DNA of 33,029 nucleotides from Bacteroidia bacterium (lineage in GTDB: Bacteria > Bacteroidota > Bacteroidia > Chitinophagales > Saprospiraceae). Shown piece after piece: positions 25,074 to 33,029 of the stretch. Position 1 is the first letter of the stretch, and each line of letters starts with the position of its first letter. The position numbers and the translations under genes were made by a program. Where the stretch lies: contig JAUILF010000017.1 of assembly GCA_030433135.1 (NCBI GenBank), positions 1-33,029 on the forward strand, written 5' to 3'. The notes below the pieces were generated by a model that had not been told where the DNA came from, did not search any database, and worked only from the letters and a program-made list of their open reading frames with translations.

Positions 25074-26054
25074 ATGTCGCAGTCAAAGATTAACACATTA
25101 CTCAACAAGGTAAAAGCCCTGCTGGAGGGTGAGGGTCAGATAAGTAAACTGGAAAAGGACCTGGTTAAGTCTTATCTCAGAGAGGTTTATGAGTTGACGG
25201 ACACGATGGAAGAGAAGCAAGCTTACATTCCAAAGCCACCTCAAACCAACGGTATTCACTCCTCTGAGGAGGACAAACCAATCAAAACAACAGAACCAGA
25301 GGTCAAGCGGTTTCCAAAAGCCTTTAAAGAAGAACCTTCTAAAGAAAGTGGATTACAGCAGGACCCCGGGGCTCCGGAACCTGAATTAGACAGCCAGGAA
25401 GAAACAACCAGCAGTATGGAAAGGACGCCAGAGCCAGATCCTGCACCAGCGAAAAAGAATGAGGGTACTGTTTCCAGAACAGCTGAAACTTTTGAAAAAC
25501 TACCGGAAGATTCGAAGCAGCACTCGGATGTCAGACCAGATGTGCAAGACACTATTAGTGCCGACAAAACGGATTCGGACAATGCTGAGGATCTCCCGCG
25601 GGTTAAGCAACCAACAGCTACCCCTCAGCAACATCAGTATTCAGATATGGAAACCAGGTATGAAGGTCGTTCCTATGGATACAGTACCGATCGTCAGCAG
25701 GATGTTCAGGAAGTGATGAGGGGTAAGGCTGATATTCCCGGTAGATATAAACCATTGTTCCCCGTTGCATCTGGTGGAGGGGAATTATCGGATCGCTTAA
25801 GCAGGTCACCCATTAAGGACCTTCGAAAAGCCTTTGCCATAAATGAGAGGATGTTGGTCATTAATGACCTGTTTGGGGGCAATTATGAGAAATTTAATGA
25901 AACCCTGGATATTCTAAATACGAAATACAGCTTCGAAGAGGCCAAGTCATACATCATCAGGCATTTGATCGATACATATCAATGGTTGGACGAAGAGAAA
26001 AGTGAGCAAGCCATTGAATTCATTAAATTGGTTGAGAGACGGTATTTAGAGTAG
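25074..26054 (+). CDS. Conserved cytoplasmic protein with long disordered centre
   Basis: A protein of 326 residues without signal peptide or membrane segment. Residues 1-45 form a helical N-terminal piece (INTLLNKVKALLEGEGQISKLEKDLVKSYLREVYEL). About 50-215 is charged, Pro/Glu/Ser/Thr-rich and clearly disordered. The last 75 residues are compact and helical (AFAINERMLVINDLFGGNYEKFNETLDILNTKYSFEEAKSYI...). The same two-ended arrangement is common in Bacteroidota proteins annotated only as hypothetical, and I know no function. The rhomboid gene starts 9 bases after its stop, so the pair is co-transcribed; a scaffold or adaptor role is inference only. Confidence 0.75.
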   Translation: MSQSKINTLLNKVKALLEGEGQISKLEKDLVKSYLREVYELTDTMEEKQAYIPKPPQTNGIHSSEEDKPIKTTEPEVKRFPKAFKEEPSKESGLQQDPGAPEPELDSQEETTSSMERTPEPDPAPAKKNEGTVSRTAETFEKLPEDSKQHSDVRPDVQDTISADKTDSDNAEDLPRVKQPTATPQQHQYSDMETRYEGRSYGYSTDRQQDVQEVMRGKADIPGRYKPLFPVASGGGELSDRLSRSPIKDLRKAFAINERMLVINDLFGGNYEKFNETLDILNTKYSFEEAKSYIIRHLIDTYQWLDEEKSEQAIEFIKLVERRYLE

Positions 26055-26063
26055 AAGCGATCT

Positions 26064-26783
26064 ATGTCATCCTTTAAACAAAGCAAGTTTTATACAAGTC
26101 TTCGTTTTCCTGCGATCATCCTCATCATTTTGTGGATAATCCAGATGTTTCAGATGCTGACCGGCATGAGTCTGGGAGCGCTGGGTGTATATCCCCGTCA
26201 CCCATACGGTATCAAGGGCATTTTCACTTCGCCTTTTATACACAGTCAGGATATCATGCATCTGATTAATAATTCCGTTCCCCTGTTCGTCAGTATGGCC
26301 ATGATCCTTTATTTCTATCGAAGGGTAGCTTTCAAGGCCATCTTCCTGATCTATATTCTGACAGGTTTGGGGGTATGGCTCTTTGGTCGGCCCGTATTAC
26401 ACATCGGAGCAAGTGGAGTAGTATACGGACTGGTTTCGTTCATATTCTGGAATGGAATATTCCGTCGCAACCTTAAATCTATTGTGCTCGCTCTCATTAT
26501 CATATTGTTGTACAGTGGTATGTTTCTGGGTGTTTTGCCCAATCAAATCGGCATATCCTGGGAGAGCCACCTTATCGGAAGTATCGTGGGAATTCTCATA
26601 TCATACATGTTTCGCCACTCCATCGAACTTGATGATGTACCGGTTGAAACATTTGAACTTGAGGAGGAAACTGAGTCCGATTTTTTTCTGGACAGAGACA
26701 CATTCGAACGTCAAAAGCATAAAGGAAAGGAGCACCTGCGTGATGACCAGGGCAATCAGTGGTTTTCTGACTCTACCTATTAG
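26064..26783 (+). CDS. Rhomboid family intramembrane serine protease
   Basis: A protein of 239 residues with six hydrophobic helices. The catalytic set is complete: HLINN (His66, Asn70) in the second helix, GASG with Ser117 (HIGASGVVYGL), and His169 in SWESHLIGS. An acidic cytoplasmic tail (about 195-239) extends beyond the usual core. It should cleave transmembrane substrates, but none is indicated in the window; its co-transcribed partner at 25074 has no membrane helix, so it is not an obvious substrate. The end converges with murQ, overlapping by 11 bases. Confidence 0.9.
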   Translation: MSSFKQSKFYTSLRFPAIILIILWIIQMFQMLTGMSLGALGVYPRHPYGIKGIFTSPFIHSQDIMHLINNSVPLFVSMAMILYFYRRVAFKAIFLIYILTGLGVWLFGRPVLHIGASGVVYGLVSFIFWNGIFRRNLKSIVLALIIILLYSGMFLGVLPNQIGISWESHLIGSIVGILISYMFRHSIELDDVPVETFELEEETESDFFLDRDTFERQKHKGKEHLRDDQGNQWFSDSTY

Positions 26784-27588
26784 TATCCAATAACTTTTGT
26801 TTAGCGGCTCTCACACTTCCAGTCTCCAGCAAAAGGGTACGGGCTTCTTCATAGTCTATCCCGAACTGGCTTACCAGCATCTTTGTTCCACGGTCCTTTA
26901 GCTTGTCATTGGACAAGGCCATATCTACCATGCGATTGTCTTCTACCCGACCCAATCTAATCATAAGACTGGTTGTGATCATATTGAGGATCAGCTTTTG
27001 AGCAGTACCGGATTTCATACGGGTACTTCCGGTGACAAACTCAGGTCCCACAACAGCAAGTATGGGAAAATCTGCATACTCCAGGATTGGAGCGCCAGGA
27101 TTGCAGGTGACACACCCGGTCGCAATACCACGTTGCTGGCAATCCCTGAGACCATTTACCACATACGGAGTAGTACCTGAAGAAGCGATTCCCACCACTA
27201 CATCATGATCATTGATTTGATATTCTTCCAGGTCCTTGTAAGCCTGGTTTATGTCATCTTCTGCGTGCTCCACACTATTTCTCAAAGCAGAATCACCCCC
27301 TGCAATCAACCCAATAACCCAACCCGGAGGAACACCATATGTTGGTGGACATTCGGATGCATCCAGTACTCCCAATCTCCCGCTAGTACCTGCACCGATA
27401 TAAAACAGCCTGCCACCTTCAGCAAATTTATCTACAAGGTGGTCCACCAGTTTTTCAATCTGCGGGATGGCATCCTTTACTGCCAGCGGAACCTTTTGGT
27501 CCTCCTGGTTCATACTTTCCAGTATTGTCCTGGTTGGCATCTTTTCCAGATCCCGGTACAGAGAAGGTTGCTCAGTTATTTTCTTCAT
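26773..27588 (-). CDS. murQ: N-acetylmuramic acid 6-phosphate etherase
   Basis: A protein of 271 residues with a SIS domain. It has the sugar-phosphate motif FYIGAGTSGRLGVLDASECPPTYG with catalytic Glu79, the VVGIASSGTTPYVVNGL segment, and TRMKSGTAQKLILNMITT. It splits MurNAc-6-phosphate into GlcNAc-6-phosphate and lactate during cell-wall recycling. The start overlaps the symporter stop by 4 bases (ATGA), a sign of translational coupling, so the symporter probably imports the substrate sugar. No MurNAc kinase is seen in the window. Confidence 0.95.
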   Translation of the reverse strand: MKKITEQPSLYRDLEKMPTRTILESMNQEDQKVPLAVKDAIPQIEKLVDHLVDKFAEGGRLFYIGAGTSGRLGVLDASECPPTYGVPPGWVIGLIAGGDSALRNSVEHAEDDINQAYKDLEEYQINDHDVVVGIASSGTTPYVVNGLRDCQQRGIATGCVTCNPGAPILEYADFPILAVVGPEFVTGSTRMKSGTAQKLILNMITTSLMIRLGRVEDNRMVDMALSNDKLKDRGTKMLVSQFGIDYEEARTLLLETGSVRAAKQKLLDTNR

Positions 27589-29129
27589 GCTATCTCGTTA
27601 TTAGTTTTACCTCTGGCATACATCAAGTCTCTCAAAGGCCGATCAGCAGGTCCTGACAAGAGCCAAAGACCGGCAAAAGTAATTAAACCATTGAGTATCA
27701 AAATTTCGAACCCAAAATCATAGCCCCACAACCACCTCTCAGAATTTACATCAATGACATAGGAGAGGATCGGTGAAAGGATACATACCAATGGAATCCA
27801 GCGGTCTCGTACGGAACGGCTCACAAAAAAACCAAACGAGTAAAGGCCAAGCAAAGGGCCATACGTATAGCCAGCCATGGTGAATAGAGCAGAAATCACA
27901 GCCTGATCATTGATATACCAAAAGGCCATAATAATAAAGAACAACAATCCTGAAAAACCAAGGTGCACCCACAACCGGGTCTTCCGCTTCTCTTTTTCGG
28001 CTGCTTCAGACTTTTCAAAACCCAGGAAATCAATACAGAACGAAGTGGTAAGCGCCGTCAATGCAGAATCTGCACTGGAATATGCTGCCGCAATCAAGCC
28101 AACCAGAAATATTATACCTATGGAAGGGCTGAGGTGATTTAAAGCTAAGGTCGGGTAAAGTAGATCTGAAGCAGGAACAGCTTCGTCACCCACCATTCTC
28201 ACCGGCATGTCCACACCCTGTTCTCCCGCATAGATATACAGCATAGCTCCTAAAGACAAAAAAAGAATATTGGCCAACACCAGTATCCCGCTGAGTGTCA
28301 TCATATTTTTTTGTGCATCACCAATGTTCCGGCAGCTCAGGTTCTTTTGCATCATATCCTGGTCAAGACCCGTCATTACGATCGTAATAAACATCCCACT
28401 GAGGAATTGCTTGAAAAAGTTTTGACTGTCTGCCCAGCCACCCTCAAAGAACCAGACCTGGGAATACTCACTGTCTTGAATGGTCTCTATTAGTTCCATT
28501 CCATTCAAATCAAGACTACTTCCAATACTGACGATTGTTGCTATCACAGCAAAGAGCATGGAAGCCGTCTGCAAAGTATCTGTCCAGACGATTGTCTTAA
28601 TGCCCCCCCGGTAGGTGTAAATCCAGATCAGAGCAATTGCCAGAAGTATGGTGCCCGCAAAGGGAATACCAAGGGAATCCATCAAAAACTCCTGTAGTAC
28701 AATTGCCACCAGGAATAGACGAAATGCTGCACCAACAGATCTGGAAAGTAAAAAATAAGCGGCTCCTGTTTTGTAAGCCCGGGGACCAAATCGCTTCTCG
28801 AGATACGTATAAATTGATGTTAACTGCAGCCGGTAATACATGGGCATCAGTACAAAGGCAATAACCACATACCCCAACACATAACCAAGGACCACCTGCA
28901 TGTAGGAAAACTGGCTGTCAGCCACCCAACCAGGTACCGAGATAAAAGTGACACCTGACAGTGATGCCCCGATCATGCCAAAAGCAACCACGTACCAGGG
29001 AGATTTTCTTCCACCTACAAAGAAGTCTTCATTTTGGGACCCCTTAGAGGTAATCTGGGATATGATCATCAAAAAGATGAAATAGAAGGCCAGAATGATT
29101 AGGATGATCGATGGTGAGATACCCTGCAT
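27585..29129 (-). CDS. Sodium:solute symporter (SSS family), candidate MurNAc importer
   Basis: A protein of 514 residues with about 13 transmembrane helices and the SSS opening FFVGGRKSPWYVVAFGMIGASLSGVTFISVPGWV. The sodium-site region GLIAAAYSSADSALTALTTSFCIDFL is clear. Substrate cannot be read directly. Coupling to murQ and the murTKQ-type arrangement reported in Tannerella forsythia suggest MurNAc or a related amino sugar, as inference. It starts 3 bases after the upp stop, so upp, symporter and murQ form one tight operon. Confidence 0.9.
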   Translation of the reverse strand: MQGISPSIILIILAFYFIFLMIISQITSKGSQNEDFFVGGRKSPWYVVAFGMIGASLSGVTFISVPGWVADSQFSYMQVVLGYVLGYVVIAFVLMPMYYRLQLTSIYTYLEKRFGPRAYKTGAAYFLLSRSVGAAFRLFLVAIVLQEFLMDSLGIPFAGTILLAIALIWIYTYRGGIKTIVWTDTLQTASMLFAVIATIVSIGSSLDLNGMELIETIQDSEYSQVWFFEGGWADSQNFFKQFLSGMFITIVMTGLDQDMMQKNLSCRNIGDAQKNMMTLSGILVLANILFLSLGAMLYIYAGEQGVDMPVRMVGDEAVPASDLLYPTLALNHLSPSIGIIFLVGLIAAAYSSADSALTALTTSFCIDFLGFEKSEAAEKEKRKTRLWVHLGFSGLLFFIIMAFWYINDQAVISALFTMAGYTYGPLLGLYSFGFFVSRSVRDRWIPLVCILSPILSYVIDVNSERWLWGYDFGFEILILNGLITFAGLWLLSGPADRPLRDLMYARGKTNNEIA

Positions 29130-29132
29130 AGC

Positions 29133-29783
29133 TTAATCCTGCAATTTTTCTCCGAATAGCAGATCACCCGCATCTCCCAGGCCAGGTACGATATACGATC
29201 TGGCCGTGAGTTCATCATCGAGATCACCCAACCAAAGTTGTAGTTTGGACCGGGTGCGCTTAATAAAATTCACACCGTCTGTAGAACCAATAATGGTTAC
29301 CACGTGGATGACTTTGGGTTTGCCATACTTCTCCAGCACATTAAGTGCGGCGTCAACGGATGCACCTGTAGCTAGCATGGGATCAACCAAAATCAACACA
29401 GAATCCGTTAAATCAGGACAGGTAACGTATTCCAGGTTTATTTCAAAAGTCCCGTCCTTGTGATGTTTTCTATAGGCGGACACAAAGGCGTTGTCAGCAT
29501 CATCAAGATAGCTCAGCAGGCCCTGGTGTAAAGGTAGCCCTGCCCTGAGAATACTGGCTATGACCACCCTTTCACTGGGGACATCTACCTCAGCAACCCC
29601 AAGGGGAGTTTCGCACTGTTCCTTCCTGCTGGTAAAAGTCTTACTGATCTCGTAAGCAAAAATCTGTCCCAGCCTTTCCACATTTCGACGAAAACGCATT
29701 CGATCTTTCTGCACCTCGGAATCACGTAATTCGGCTATGAAGCGAGAAGCTACACTGGAATGATCACAGAGTTTGAATGGCAT
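29133..29783 (-). CDS. upp: Uracil phosphoribosyltransferase
   Basis: A protein of 216 residues. The PRPP-binding signature VLILVDPMLATGASVDAALNVL is in the second half, VIASILRAGLPLHQGLLSYL in the first, and a C-terminal YIVPGLGDAGDLLFG uracil-binding loop closes it. It converts uracil and PRPP to UMP in salvage. It heads the operon with the symporter and murQ, which is an odd functional mix: the grouping may reflect shared nutrient scavenging rather than a pathway. Confidence 0.95.
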   Translation of the reverse strand: MPFKLCDHSSVASRFIAELRDSEVQKDRMRFRRNVERLGQIFAYEISKTFTSRKEQCETPLGVAEVDVPSERVVIASILRAGLPLHQGLLSYLDDADNAFVSAYRKHHKDGTFEINLEYVTCPDLTDSVLILVDPMLATGASVDAALNVLEKYGKPKVIHVVTIIGSTDGVNFIKRTRSKLQLWLGDLDDELTARSYIVPGLGDAGDLLFGEKLQD

Positions 29784-29941
29784 GGCAGCAATTTATAGAT
29801 GTTCAATCCCAAATACTTAACACGACACAGTACCAAAATGGTCTTCTATCAATAGACAAATCCCAGTACAAAGTTCTGGCTAAGATACGGTTTATAGATC
29901 ATGAAAAAAGACCGTAGAGAAAGGATGTCAACTATTCATTC

Positions 29942-29970
29942 ATTGTTTTGTTTAATCCCTAGCAAACAAT
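29942..29970. repeat. Inverted repeat in the divergent upp / 30023 spacer
   Basis: ATTGTTT (29942-29948) and AAACAAT (29964-29970) are perfect 7-base arms with 15 bases between, located just upstream of a promoter-like TTACTTTG (29992-29999). It could be an operator for the gene at 30023, or chance in AT-rich DNA. Confidence 0.3.
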
Positions 29971-30022
29971 ACTTTATGCGTAAATTGCAAATTACTTTGA
30001 TTTGCAGTATCTTATCGGCTCT

Positions 30023-30811
30023 ATGATCATGTACATCCGTTACCTTCTCACATTGGCGTTAACCGTTTTGCTATCTATGGCAGCATTCGGGCAGTACACG
30101 ATCTTGCCAAAACCTATCGGGGAGGAATCGCTGGTCTATGAGCAAGAAAAGATGCTGGAAGTACGGTTTCATTCCAATGGTTTTTCTTTGGGATACAGTG
30201 TGGGCCGCATTGAGACCTGGTATCGTACACGGTTCTATTATTTTGATATCGGAGCGTTAAAAAACCCCAAGGAGCATTCGCAAAATTTCAAGTTCTTTAA
30301 TACCGGCTTCTTTAATGAGTCGTCCAAGCCTTTTGTTTATGGCAAGCAAAATCGGCTATATACTATAAGGGCAGGATTGGGAACCAAGCGTCTCTTCTCA
30401 GAAAAAGCAAGGAAGAAGAGCATTATCGTCGGATGGAGTTACGAATATGGATTTACTCTCGGCATTCTGAAACCCTATTATCTCAAACTTCGCAACTGGG
30501 CCGATGTGGATCAAGAGATTACAGTAGAAAAATATTCTGAGGAAAACGCAGACCGATTTCTGGATGAGTCCAGCATATTCGGAGGTGCAGAGTTTCGCTA
30601 TGGGCTGGATGAATTAAAAATAAGACCAGGCATTCATGGAAAAGCCGGAATGAATTTTTCCTGGGGTGACAATGAACGTCTGATCAAAGCTATAGAGGTT
30701 GGGGTCATGCTAGACCTCTTTCTTGGCAAGGTACCCATTATGGTTCTTGAGAAGAACAACCCTTATTTCCTCAATGTTTATATAACTTTGCAGATAGGTA
30801 AGCGATCCTGA
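30023..30811 (+). CDS. Secreted/outer-membrane protein of unknown function
   Basis: Taken from the ATG at 30023 (262 residues; ATG at 30029 is equally possible, and an upstream TTG at 30002 would sit on the likely transcription start). It has a signal peptide (LLTLALTVLLSMAAFGQ), then alternating hydrophobic and polar strands rich in Tyr, Phe and Trp (YSVGRIETWYRTRFYYFDIG..., GWSYEYGFTLGIL, FRYGLDELKIRPGIHGKAGMNFSWG) ending NPYFLNVYITLQIGK. This is consistent with a small outer-membrane barrel. I do not recognise a family. It is followed 45 bases on by lipA in the same direction. Confidence 0.75.
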   Translation: MIMYIRYLLTLALTVLLSMAAFGQYTILPKPIGEESLVYEQEKMLEVRFHSNGFSLGYSVGRIETWYRTRFYYFDIGALKNPKEHSQNFKFFNTGFFNESSKPFVYGKQNRLYTIRAGLGTKRLFSEKARKKSIIVGWSYEYGFTLGILKPYYLKLRNWADVDQEITVEKYSEENADRFLDESSIFGGAEFRYGLDELKIRPGIHGKAGMNFSWGDNERLIKAIEVGVMLDLFLGKVPIMVLEKNNPYFLNVYITLQIGKRS

Positions 30812-30856
30812 TAAATCAGGTCATAAACCCTTTATTTTCATATTAGTCGTGCGAAT

Positions 30857-31723
30857 ATGATTGAACTACCTGTTGTTAGTGAGAAGAGATCCCGCAGACC
30901 TGACTGGTTGCGAGTCAAGTTACCAATCGGTGAAAATTATCGACAGGTCAGGCAATTAGTGGACAAATACAATCTACACACGATCTGCCAGAGTGGAAAT
31001 TGCCCCAATATGGGAGAGTGTTGGGGGGCAGGGACAGCAACGTTCATGATATTGGGTAATACCTGTACGAGATCATGCTCATTCTGTGCAGTAAAAACCG
31101 GAAGACCACCTGAATACGACGAAGACGAGCCACACAGGGTGGCCGAAGCCATCAAACTCATGCAGGTCAAACATGCCGTAATAACCTCTGTAAACCGCGA
31201 TGAACTCAAAGACAGGGGTGCGGAAATCTGGTATCAAACGATTAGGACTGTCAAGGAAATGTCACCTGACACCACCATTGAGAGCCTCATACCGGATGTG
31301 AAAGCAAATTGGGAGGCGCTCGAGAGAATGATCGAAGGGGGTCAGGAGGTCGTTTCGCATAATATGGAAACAGTCCCGGGTCTTTACCGAAAGGTACGCC
31401 CACAGGCCAGATATGATAGAAGTCTGGAACAGATCAAGAGGACCAAGCAATATGGCAAAAGGACCAAATCAGGAATTATGGTTGGTCTGGGAGAGACCCC
31501 CGAAGAAGTATTCCAAACAATGGATGATCTGGTGGAAAACGGTTGCGATGTTCTGACTATCGGGCAGTATTTGCAGCCTACGCGACTGCATTTGGCCGTA
31601 GAATCCTTTGTTCATCCCGATCAATTTGCTGAGTACAAGGAAATCGGTCTAGCTAAAGGCTTTGACTTTGTGGAAAGTGGTCCACTGGTGAGATCTTCTT
31701 ACCATGCCGAGAGACATCTTTAG
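30857..31723 (+). CDS. lipA: Lipoyl synthase
   Basis: A protein of 288 residues of the radical SAM family. The auxiliary iron-sulfur cluster motif is [12 protein letters not shown] (Cys44, Cys49, Cys55), the radical SAM cluster is CTRSCSFC (Cys70, Cys74, Cys77), and the C-terminal RSSYHAE supplies the conserved serine ligand. It inserts two sulfurs into octanoyl groups on lipoate-dependent enzymes. No lipB is adjacent in the window. The stop converges with dprA with 2 bases between. Confidence 0.97.
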   Translation: MIELPVVSEKRSRRPDWLRVKLPIGENYRQVRQLVDKYNLHTICQSGNCPNMGECWGAGTATFMILGNTCTRSCSFCAVKTGRPPEYDEDEPHRVAEAIKLMQVKHAVITSVNRDELKDRGAEIWYQTIRTVKEMSPDTTIESLIPDVKANWEALERMIEGGQEVVSHNMETVPGLYRKVRPQARYDRSLEQIKRTKQYGKRTKSGIMVGLGETPEEVFQTMDDLVENGCDVLTIGQYLQPTRLHLAVESFVHPDQFAEYKEIGLAKGFDFVESGPLVRSSYHAERHL

Positions 31724-31725
31724 TA

Positions 31726-32835
31726 CTATACTTTTAGGTACAATTTTCCGGGAAGGGATTTAACTACTCCCTTAAACTCCAGTTCTAATAGCAAGGAAGC
31801 CATTTCGCTCGCTGTCAGGTTTATTTCTTTATACAGCTTGTCGATGCTTACAGGTTCATTGCAATTGAGCACTTCACAAAGCTTAAGTTCCTGATCATTC
31901 AGATCCTGAAAAATGGATCGCTGAATTCCTTTGTCCGGAAGATTGGCAGTCCACTGCATCATCTCAGCCAATTCTTCTCCCGATTCCAATAAGTGAGCCC
32001 GGTCTGATTTGATCAGGTAATTACAACCCTTGCTATACCGGTCTCCCACTCGGCCTGGAATTGCAAACACATCCTTATGATATCCATTGGCCAAATCAGC
32101 TGTGATCATAGAACCTCCCTTGATATCAGACTCTACCACAACCAATGCATCACAAAGGCCGGCAATAAGTCTGTTTCTCATCGGAAAATGCTCCCGATCA
32201 GGCAGAGTACCCCGGCCAAACTCGGTTAAGATACCTCCTTTTTGCATCATCTCATTTGCAGTATTTCGATGCATGGCCGGATAGATATGATCGAAACTGC
32301 TACCCATTATTCCCACCGTGGAAAGACCCACATTTAAAGATTTGCGATGTGCTGTAATATCGATACCATATGCAAGTCCGCTGATCACCAGCACATCCAT
32401 AGATGATAGTGAATCAACTAATTTTTCACACTGCATTTTACCATAACTGCTGGGTTTCCGCGTACCGACAATAGATATGACCTGATGCGTATTCAGATCA
32501 GCAGTACCCTTATAGTACATTAGTGCAGGAGCATCTTTGATCCGTTGCAACCTAACGGGAAACTCATCATCGAGATAAAATAACACACCAATACCATGTT
32601 CCCTGATGAAGTCAAGCTCGGCTTCCGCTGATGCAAGACTATTTTTTGCAACAATGCTATCTGCCAGCAAGGGCCCTACCCCGGGTATTCTCTGCAAGTT
32701 GGATCTGGTTTCCCTGAACACCGCCTCTACACCTCCACAATAACTAACCAGGTTTCTGGTCGTCACGCCGCCAACAGAAGGTATCTGGGTCAAGGCTATC
32801 TTGTAAAGCAGGTCGTCGTTGTAAGAGTGCACCAA
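31726..32835 (-). CDS. dprA: DNA processing protein DprA/Smf
   Basis: From the TTG at 32835 this gives 370 residues (reading MVHSYNDDLLYKIALTQIPSVG); GTG at 32832 is an equal alternative. The open frame runs to 32910, but the upstream 25 codons look non-coding (basic, Cys/His/Tyr-rich) and no ATG is available. The Rossmann-like core is clear: VISIVGTRKPSSYG, VISGLAYGIDITAHR, GGILTEFGRGTLPDREHFPMRNRLIAGL, GSMITADLANGYHKDVFAIPG. A C-terminal winged helix follows. The protein loads RecA on incoming single-stranded DNA in natural transformation; the gene is also found in non-competent species. Confidence 0.92.
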   Translation of the reverse strand: MVHSYNDDLLYKIALTQIPSVGGVTTRNLVSYCGGVEAVFRETRSNLQRIPGVGPLLADSIVAKNSLASAEAELDFIREHGIGVLFYLDDEFPVRLQRIKDAPALMYYKGTADLNTHQVISIVGTRKPSSYGKMQCEKLVDSLSSMDVLVISGLAYGIDITAHRKSLNVGLSTVGIMGSSFDHIYPAMHRNTANEMMQKGGILTEFGRGTLPDREHFPMRNRLIAGLCDALVVVESDIKGGSMITADLANGYHKDVFAIPGRVGDRYSKGCNYLIKSDRAHLLESGEELAEMMQWTANLPDKGIQRSIFQDLNDQELKLCEVLNCNEPVSIDKLYKEINLTASEMASLLLELEFKGVVKSLPGKLYLKV

Positions 32836-32924
32836 TCCCGTAAATAAATGGATATAACAATATATACAATTTTTCCTGATGTGGAGAATATGATTACAGA
32901 CCCTTACCAAAGAGAAAAGCCCCC

Positions 32925-32939
32925 CTCCACAGAGTGGAG
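32925..32939. repeat. Small GC-rich hairpin upstream of dprA
   Basis: CTCCAC, AGA, GTGGAG: a perfect 6-base stem in the 194 bases upstream of dprA. On the minus strand it is followed by a G-run then TTTTCTC, so it could be the terminator of a minus-strand gene beyond the window. Otherwise I see nothing in this end segment. Confidence 0.35.
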
Positions 32940-33029
32940 AGAGGCCATCCCAAAAACCGATTTTAATTTACCTCTAAAACTCGGTTCGACTTACACAGTC
33001 TTTAACTCATGATCCAGACTGATTACTCG

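Noticed and set aside
25256-25582. Minus-strand open frame of 108 codons opposite the disordered region of the gene at 25074
   Set aside because: It is the antisense of a low-complexity Pro/Glu/Ser/Thr region; its Ser/Gly-rich product is a shadow.
32836-32910. N-terminal extension of dprA by 25 residues
   Set aside because: The extra residues are basic and Cys/Tyr-rich, unlike DprA N-termini, and overlap an AT-rich segment that looks like promoter DNA.
32983-32989. GGTTCGA resembling a tRNA T-loop near the window end
   Set aside because: No acceptor, D or anticodon stems fit around it on either strand.
1-33029. CRISPR arrays, transposases, phage genes, toxin-antitoxin or restriction systems
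   Set aside because: No regularly spaced direct repeats and no proteins of these families were found on either strand.

Overview
The window looks like a stretch of Bacteroidota chromosome, probably from the Cytophagales and their relatives. The evidence is a complete porP-gldK-gldL-gldM-gldN cluster (core of the type IX secretion system and gliding motor), several Bacteroidota-type outer-membrane barrels and lipoproteins, short SerA and Upp forms typical of the phylum, and promoter-like sites matching the Bacteroidota consensus (TTTG, about 19 bases, TAnnTTTG). Base composition is moderate and coding is dense. I see no rRNA, tRNA, CRISPR, transposase or phage gene. This is mostly core chromosome with a few odd regulatory and intergenic pieces.

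Layout. 1-2300 (+): the end of a processive family 2 glycosyltransferase and a GT-C membrane mannosyltransferase-like enzyme. 2305-9218 (-): a short conserved protein, an MBL-fold hydrolase, porP and gldKLMN, closed by an intrinsic terminator. 9270-12469 (+): an outer-membrane barrel abutting a Ppx/GppA phosphatase, then a metal ABC permease fused to a complete MntR/DtxR-type repressor plus FeoA-like domain. 12451-12825 (-): rbfA. 12932-15037 (+): recG. 15038-15584: a non-coding interval dense in inverted repeats. 15585-16951 (+): a small membrane/coiled-coil protein and serA. 16954-24947 (-): an FKBP lipoprotein, two tandem paralogous TPR proteins, a FadL/PorV-like barrel, coaX, purH and tdk. 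25074-26783 (+): a disordered cytoplasmic protein and a rhomboid protease. 26773-29783 (-): a tightly packed upp / sodium-solute symporter / murQ operon. 30023-31723 (+): a secreted or outer-membrane protein and lipA. 31726-32835 (-): dprA.

How the genes work together. PorP, GldK and GldN form the outer-membrane and periplasmic rings and GldL-GldM the proton-driven inner-membrane motor that energises secretion and gliding. The symporter and MurQ form a plausible MurNAc (cell-wall sugar) import and catabolism pair. CoaX, PurH, Tdk, Upp, SerA, LipA, RbfA, RecG and DprA are housekeeping functions.

Most interesting points: (1) the permease-repressor fusion at 10958-12469, reminiscent of chlamydial YtgCR, with an overlapping 47-codon upstream ORF and a palindrome in its leader; (2) a strong terminator-like hairpin 15 bases before the start codon of the second of two tandem TPR paralogs, suggesting attenuation; (3) the repeat-rich interval after recG; (4) the symmetric elements in the long gldK-gldL spacer. 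I found no clear case for a wholly new multi-gene system. The TPR-TPR-barrel cluster is the best candidate for an uncharacterised envelope module.
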